From NCBI GenBank assembly GCA_033060915.1, contig CM065394.1, positions 20,353,501-20,417,500 of the forward strand: 64,000 nucleotides of DNA. The letters are read 5' to 3'. Under the pieces are notes generated by a model that worked only from the letters and a program-made list of their open reading frames with translations, ran no database searches and was not told the DNA's origin. Both the position numbers and the translations under genes were made by a program. Source of the DNA: Euryodendron excelsum. Taxonomy: Eukaryota > Streptophyta > Magnoliopsida > Ericales > Pentaphylacaceae. How positions within the stretch are numbered: the first letter of the stretch is position 1; every line of letters begins with the position of its first letter. This document shows positions 57,950 through 64,000 of the stretch, in pieces.

Positions 57950-58429
57950 TTTTACAATGCTATACCATACAAAACAATAAACTTAAATCAGGTATGGTGA
58001 TAATATGATGTATAAATAATTAAATGAAAATCAATGCACTATTTATTGCATTTTATATTATATTTTACTATTTAAATACTATTCATCACTATTCATGAAT
58101 AGTAACATGCATCGATATATATGTATATATATATAATATTACTATTTCTTTCTTTATTCTAACTTTCAATTCATACATCAAAATATAGTCAAGTCACATG
58201 TCTATGGAAAGGTATTGAAATATGGATTCTAGATCTCTAACTATCATAAGCAAATAATGCAAAATCTGAGAGAAATAAAGCAACAAAGTTTTAAAATAAA
58301 TACTATTCATCGCAATAGTGAATTACTGTTTATACTATTCACGCGAATTGAGTGCACAGTAAAGAATTCAAAATGAAAATAAATTACACAGAAAAAGTAG
58401 TATCATGATGTAAAGAAAATCACAAAATA

Positions 58430-58452
58430 CTTAGAGTCTCGTGCTGATAACG
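58430..58452 (-). other. Primer-binding-site region of the copia element
   Basis: The complement reads CGTTATCAGCACGAGACTC directly inside the 5' LTR. It resembles the TATCAG-type tRNA-primer sites of plant copia elements, but I did not match it to a specific tRNA. Confidence 0.5.
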
Positions 58453-58836
58453 TGTTATAAAAGTAAAGAATATAAGCTGGAGAAAATAAATCAATACAAA
58501 GTAGATATCGTGAATAGTTCTTCAGGAACTATCAAATATTTATCATATTTATTCTTCTGGAATATTTAGGGTTAATTTTCTAGACCACCCAAAACTTTAT
58601 TGCCAATATTAAATAATAATACAACATGATATTTACAACTTACCTAGACAGTTCTTTCTTCTCTTTCCTCTCTCTGTTCTTCCTCTCTTCTTTTTTCTTT
58701 CTCTCTGAATTGTGTCTAGAATTGTCTCTAGGCACATCTATTTATATTGGATAAATGGAGGGAGAGAGAGAGAGAGACAAATGGGGGTTGCGGAGTTTAA
58801 GTCAGCTAACAAGGTGAGGTCAGCCAATACATCACA
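58453..58836 (-). repeat. 5' LTR of the copia element
   Basis: 384 bp. The plus strand starts TGTTATAAAAGTAAAG and ends CCAATACATCACA. It is highly similar to 52687-53087. The element promoter should lie here, reading leftward; a TATTTATATT word near 58738 (plus strand) complements to a TATA-like sequence. Confidence 0.92.
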
Positions 58837-61425
58837 ATTTTTAATTTTTCTGATTTTCAGAATGAGTCTTGAAAAGCCATAGCAAACATGCATTTCTATT
58901 AGTGTTAAAAGCTCACCCCTTCTTATCGTTCTTGGTTTATTTGATCTGTGTAAATATCATCTTGTCACATTGCATACAGGGCAGACATTTGGATTGTCCT
59001 ATTCCGACCTTGAATATTGTTGTCCTCTTACTATTAATTCATTATTAAAAAAAAGTCATACAAGTTATAAAAAAAAATTTCTTTACAAGAATAAAAAAAA
59101 TTTAATGGGGTCAAATAATTTTTGTCTTTATAATATATATATATATTTTTTGAACTTGGGAGTTGCCCTAGCCTGAAGGGTTGCTCAAGCTCAAGAACTT
59201 GCTGGGCTCACCCTAGGGCCGATCCTAATTAAATCAATTTATCTCTTTCTCTCTATTTTTCTTTTAATTTCTTTGCATAAACAAAGAAGGAAAAAAATAA
59301 TAAATAGTAATTTCTCTGCCCTTTCCTTCGTTTTCCCAAGTTCCGCTATTAATGAAATCTAATCGAACTTTAAGTAAGAGTAGCATTTTCAAGACAGCAA
59401 TGTGTCAGGTCCATCGGCGGCCTGACCCGCTGGACCCAAGCCTTGCCCTAGTCTGCCCCTGTGGATGGGCTTAGGCCGTATGTATGAAAGCCCAGCCCAA
59501 ATCCAAGCCCCCCACCATAATATATTAAGTTTAATTATATGTTTAAACTTTATATAATTATAACCCTATATAATGATAAGTTTAATATAACTTAAATAAT
59601 TGTAAGTTTAATTATATAAATAGCTTACCAATTTTATATTTGGGTAGTTATAAGTTTAATATAAACTTTATATAATTGTAAGTTTAATTATATAAATATC
59701 TTATTAATTAAATATTTATATAGTTATATGGTTAATGTAAACTTTACATAATTATAAGTTTAGTTATATAAATACCTTACCAGTTATACAATTATAAGTT
59801 TAATTAATTATCAAATAAAAATATACCCGCCATTACTAATAAGTTTAATAATAAAGTAATTAGCATCTATATATATATATATATATTTTATATCTTTAGT
59901 TCTATACCATTATTTAAACTACATACATTTTTTTTACTAGTACATAAATTAATTACCAGTTTTTTTAATTTAGCTTAAAATTTAAGTCATTATTTTAAAA
60001 AATTTTAATTTACAGTTGAACAACCCATCCAAAAGCTCGTCCAAGCCCGCCCACCAAGCCTAAGTCCAAAGCCCGCCTATAGGACCCAAGTACAGGTTAG
60101 GCCTAGAGTTTGGCTTTTAGCCTGGCCCGAATTGAAATTTGACGGGAGCCTGTCAAGCACAACAGCCCCAAGACCGAATTTGGTCCAGCGGCCAAATTCA
60201 CATCCCTAGGATATAGCATTGTCCAAATTTGTGCTGACCACGTAAATTTTTTTTTATATTTTTATCTTTGGCATGCACGTGTGGATCGGAGGTATACTTC
60301 CGTTTATTTATGCTCGTGGGTTCAATCCCAATCCGAACTTGAAGTTGATTGTCTAAATCAGCGAATCCTCCTTCTCTATAAATTGAGGTGGCAGTTGGAT
60401 TTTGTTCAATATAGGGCTAGATGAATTTAATTCCATCCTAAGATCTTCTAGCCCAAGCAATATAGTTGGGTTATGAAGTATTTTTTGTTTTTGTTTTTGT
60501 TTTTCCTAGATGGTTAGGTTATGAAGTATTTTTGTTTTTCTTTTTGCTAGATAGTTGTTATGAAGTTGATCGCAGTTGAATATCTGAACAAGAATCTGAT
60601 TTGACTCAATTATTGTTAAATGATTCAGCTAGAAAAAATATATTGATTTACTTAATGTAGTGTTTGAAACTTGAGTTTATCAAGGAAAAGGAAAAGAAAA
60701 AAAATGTAAAGAAAAAGAGAATAAAATAAAAGATTTCAAATTCTTACTTTATTCTTTTTTATGTACTTTTATTCTCCATTTCTTCTAGCATCTAAATAAA
60801 TGATGTTATTTCATATATATATATATATATATTTTTCTTTTCCTTTCCCACACCAAATTCTTAATCCAAATACTGAAGAAATATATAGTTTAAGACATCC
60901 AAGTCCTAAGCAAGAGCATGACTTAGTTACATGTATTTAAAATTTAACACAAACATGTATGACATGTAACCAAGTCATGCTTTCCTAAATAAATATGGGA
61001 AATAATGATCATACGAATTTACTTCGTTTAGAGAAATAGAAAATGCTATATATAAATAAATTTCTTAATCTATTTTTTTAACTTCCATGAGTTTCAATAC
61101 ATTATGCCTTATGGGTAAGAAAATAAATTGAGAAATTAATTTACGTATGATATTACTCTAGAAAAGTTAATATTATGTAAAATCTAATTATTGGACCGGT
61201 ATTCAGGCTAAACTCGTGTTGAGATTTAAAAAAAAAAAAAAATATCTATCACACTAGCTTAATTTTTCTTCGAGGCATTGAACTTAAAATCAAGAAATAT
61301 CAACAAGAACGTACATACAGACAAACAAAGGAAACAAGAAGCACCAAGTTTGTACGGACCGACCCTTTTCAGGTAGCAAAGGTCCAAACCAAATCTAGAA
61401 AGCCAAGTCTCAAGGGGATATGTTA
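58837..61425. other. AT-rich spacer with decayed repeats
   Basis: No gene is seen. A GC-richer block at 59400-59510 and another at 60020-60200, both full of GCCCAAGCCC-type words, flank an AT-rich segment (59520-59980). Within that, ATAAGTTTAAT(T)ATAT units repeat every few tens of bases. It may be the remains of one old element. (TA)n runs lie near 59128, 59867 and 60816. Confidence 0.5.
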
Positions 61426-61428
61426 AGC

Positions 61429-61773
61429 TTAAATACCCTCTTCAACCTTGCCATCGTTGCTTGCTTTTCCCCCACCCTTAAACTTGACTCCAACTTCAAC
61501 ATCACCACCGCCCATCCACCGCCTGCATCTGGCCTTCAACCACCCAAAACAGCCAACGTGCTTGATGCTCTCCAATGGTGTCGTGGCCCGAGCAGTGCAA
61601 ATCCTACCCAACACGCACGACAGAATTGCAAGAACCGCCAGAACGGAGATGACTGCAAAGAACGGCCTGATTGACCCTGAAGAGTGCCAAGCACTGTTAG
61701 GTGCAGCTTCAAGATTAGGCATTAGTTCTTGAGGCTGTTGCTGATCAGGCAAAGAGGGTGTTGTTGTTTCCAT
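61429..61773 (-). CDS. Small single-span membrane protein, plant-type, unknown function
   Basis: An intronless 114-residue protein. A polar N-terminus rich in Pro/Gln (residues 1-30) is followed by one strong hydrophobic segment, RPFFAVISVLAVLAILSCVL (about 36-55). A conserved-looking juxtamembrane stretch follows (LGRICTARATTPLESIKH), then CFGWLKARCRRWMGGGDVEVG and a Gly/Lys/Glu-rich tail. I recall similar short plant membrane proteins with the same P-L-E-S-I and CFGWL blocks, but no known function. GC content is well above the flanks, and the open frame is clean, which favours a real gene. With the positive residues after the span, the C-terminus is probably cytosolic. A (TA)n tract at 61816-61834 lies upstream. 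Confidence 0.75.
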   Translation of the reverse strand: METTTPSLPDQQQPQELMPNLEAAPNSAWHSSGSIRPFFAVISVLAVLAILSCVLGRICTARATTPLESIKHVGCFGWLKARCRRWMGGGDVEVGVKFKGGGKASNDGKVEEGI

Positions 61774-62529
61774 TGAGTGTTAAGTGTTAATCAAAGTAGC
61801 CACATGAGAAGGATATATATATATATATATATATACAATCAATGAGTCTATATGTTCATATAAGAAAATATGAACCAAAAGTGCTATAGCTAGGCATTCC
61901 TTTAACAGCCCTTTAAGGTGGCATGAGTGGAAGTGAACATGGAAGGGCATGGAAAAAGCATTGAGTTTCATGTATTTTACTTGGAAGCCTGAAGATGATA
62001 TGTACTATTGTTTGCAAGAACTAATCAGAATTCAGGACTTTTGCATAAAGAAGATAAAAGAGATTCCAGTGCCAAAGTGAACCCCATGTGGATTTGTTTG
62101 GTATTTCTTTCTTTTCTCTCTCTTTCTTTTTCCTTTTTCTCTTTTCTTGTATTGTTAAACCTTCATTGCAAAACCATACTTCATTCTTTAAGTTAAAGTT
62201 TGCAGCTGAAGGTTTCTTTAATTTTCCTCTGCCCCAATAATTATGGGTCATAATTATTGTGGTTTCATTTACTTAGTTGCTAGTTATATATGTACTCCAA
62301 CGTTCCAACTTATGACATATTCCTCAACTTCTACTCTAGACCGTGTAGCACTAAAATACTTTTGACTATTCTTCATTACAATTTCAGTGTCACATGTTTT
62401 AAAATATAAAAATATAAACAATCTATAGACAAATATTACAATTAGCTAGGTCAAAAAATTACTTTCAGGTAGCCGTTGCCTATTGTAAATCCCATATGCC
62501 ACACACTGGCACAATCATGGCTTTATTTC

Positions 62530-62560
<31 letters not shown>

Positions 62561-64000
62561 TTTTTTCTGGGTAAGGTGATCTTATAATGAAATGAAATAA
62601 ATGAACATTCATGGTCATAGCATTTTAATTACTAATTAACAAGAAAAGAAAAAAAAAAAAGCAATATTTTAAGCAAGGCTGCCTAGAGACTATTATTTTA
62701 ATTGAGATTCTTTATATTTTTTTAATATTGTTGCAAATTTTTTTATTTTGTAAACTGGGTGTTTTTCGTTTTTAAATTAGTGTACTGATTCTGGCCTTTC
62801 TCCCCTTCTAATAGCAATTTTCTCCTTTGGACCAAGGCATATTTTTATTTTTATTTTTTTTTTGTAAAAACAATATAGGGCCTTAAAACCATGTAAAACT
62901 TAACAAATTTTGGGGCCTTTAAAAAAAATTTATTTGTACAATTTTTTTTATTAAGCCAACATTTTTTGCTATGTTAATTTTGGTTGATAAAAGTACTACT
63001 ATGTTAATTTTGTAGTCAAAATTTGATTAAAGTACTATGTTACCACTATTGTTGAGTTTTTAGCTAGGCTGACCCTTCCCCTTGATCCTTTCAATTCCAA
63101 TCCAATTTGGAACCAAATTTTGGACTGAGCTCATTCAAGCCCAACCAAAGGTAAGGTAAACTTAAAAAGATTCATAGGGGCTCAAAGTTTGAGCTTTTGT
63201 ACATTATATGTGGCCATACTAGCCTTACCCTTCAGAGTATTCGATTGCAATAAAATTGTTTATAATTAATAGCAAATAATCTTATGCTCTTAATTGGATA
63301 GAATCCATGAGGTGGTAGATTCCAGATTTTATTTGCTATGTGGAGGAGGATTTATCAAAGAGGAGTCGAACGCGCGTACGCTGCACCAAGGAAAAAGTTA
63401 TCGTACGATTGACCTTTCATATTCATGCATGAGCCCTTGAGTTCTGAGCTCGACCTTGCAAATCAATACATGCGCCTCTATTTTTGACTTCGACCTTGTC
63501 CACAAAATTTAGCGGTCGCCATGGCCCGACCGTCCAAACCCGTTCATAATTTTTGGAGTTTGAAAATTTTTCGAACCCGACTATGTTTATGGGCAGAATT
63601 AAGAATTTTATTTGAAGTCCGGTTTGATTCGAAATAAATATAAAATAATATAATTATATATTTTAATATATTTATATATGTAATTAAATTTTATATTATT
63701 TAATATTAATTTAAAAAAAATTATTTATTAAATAAATTTTAGGTTAAATGTAAGGATGATACCGAGATAAATTCAGTACGGGTTTGGTAAATCTTATCCC
63801 GTTCCTAATAAGAAAACTCAACCCCACACCATGTTCCAAACTCGTGACGGGTTGATTCTCTCCACCCTGTCCCTGTTCTACTAAAATTAATCGGGATTCG
63901 AGTTAAAATGGGTTCAACCCGTATAAAATTTAAAAACAAAAAAAAATCTCTAAAAGTAAAAAAATACAAATTATACTATCTCTAATACAATATAAATTTG
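61774..64000. other. Upstream region of the small membrane gene, then AT-rich spacer
   Basis: The first few hundred bases are the probable promoter of the minus-strand gene. Beyond that I see no gene: a (TTTA)n at about 62527-62563, homopolymer A/T runs, and at 63490-63900 repetitive sequence with AACCCGTTC/GGTTCAACCCG words of the kind seen in decayed plant transposons. Confidence 0.5.

Larger units (their letters stand above)
52687..58836 (-). mobile_element. Ty1/copia LTR retrotransposon, near full length, inactive
   Basis: The element is 6150 bp with similar LTRs at both ends and a perfect ATTTT duplication (52682-52686 and 58837-58841). Reading leftward, the order is gag, protease, integrase, reverse transcriptase, RNase H, which defines the copia superfamily. 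The two LTRs look about nine-tenths identical by eye, so insertion is fairly recent. The coding region has several stops and frame breaks and cannot make a full polyprotein. Confidence 0.93.

Noticed and set aside
61420..61732. Plus-strand frames opposite the small membrane protein
   Set aside because: The minus strand has the hydrophobic span and a recognisable plant-type sequence; the plus frames look like compositional shadows.

Overview
This is nuclear DNA of a flowering plant, most likely a woody eudicot. Introns are GT-AG, spacers are AT-rich, plant-only families are present (P4-ATPases of the ALA8-12 clade, TOUGH, a CML15/16-type EF-hand protein), and several plant transposon classes are nested in one another. 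I cannot name the species.

Layout. 1-1037 is the last exon of a TOUGH-like (G-patch/SURP) splicing-factor gene. 5015-13715 is a complete 11-exon P4-ATPase (phospholipid flippase) gene of 1201 codons. 37647-47237 is a second, parallel copy of 1195 codons. Exons 2-10 have identical lengths in the two copies, and the 5' leader and 3' UTR are also related, so this is a tandem duplication. About 21-23 kb of nested transposons separates the copies. The host of that nest is a decayed Mutator-like element (MULE, about 15870-36775). Its ends each carry three near-palindromic units, and its body holds a broken transposase, a broken plant-mobile-domain (PMD) gene, two small unknown genes, one short open frame and several tandem repeats. 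Two very long solo LTRs of one family (5154 and 4590 bp) sit inside the MULE in opposite orientation, each with a 5-bp target duplication. A further 1.46-kb TG...CA repeat lies just outside the MULE's left end.

Downstream are an intronless calmodulin-like gene (49023-49496, minus), a LINE RNase H relic split by a SINE with its target duplication (50196-51000), a nearly full-length Ty1/copia retrotransposon on the minus strand with both LTRs and an ATTTT duplication (52687-58836), and a gene for a small single-span membrane protein (61429-61773, minus). The rest is AT-rich spacer.

How the parts relate. The host genes are TOUGH-like, two flippases, the calmodulin-like protein and the small membrane protein; nothing suggests they act in one pathway. 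The strongest candidates for follow-up are the MULE carrying a PMD gene and extra ORFs, the inverted pair of giant solo LTRs around the MULE transposase (a possible source of double-stranded RNA), and the divergence of the two flippase copies. Exon borders were placed by eye from splice signals, reading frame and comparison of the two copies. Family names come from recalled motifs, not database searches.
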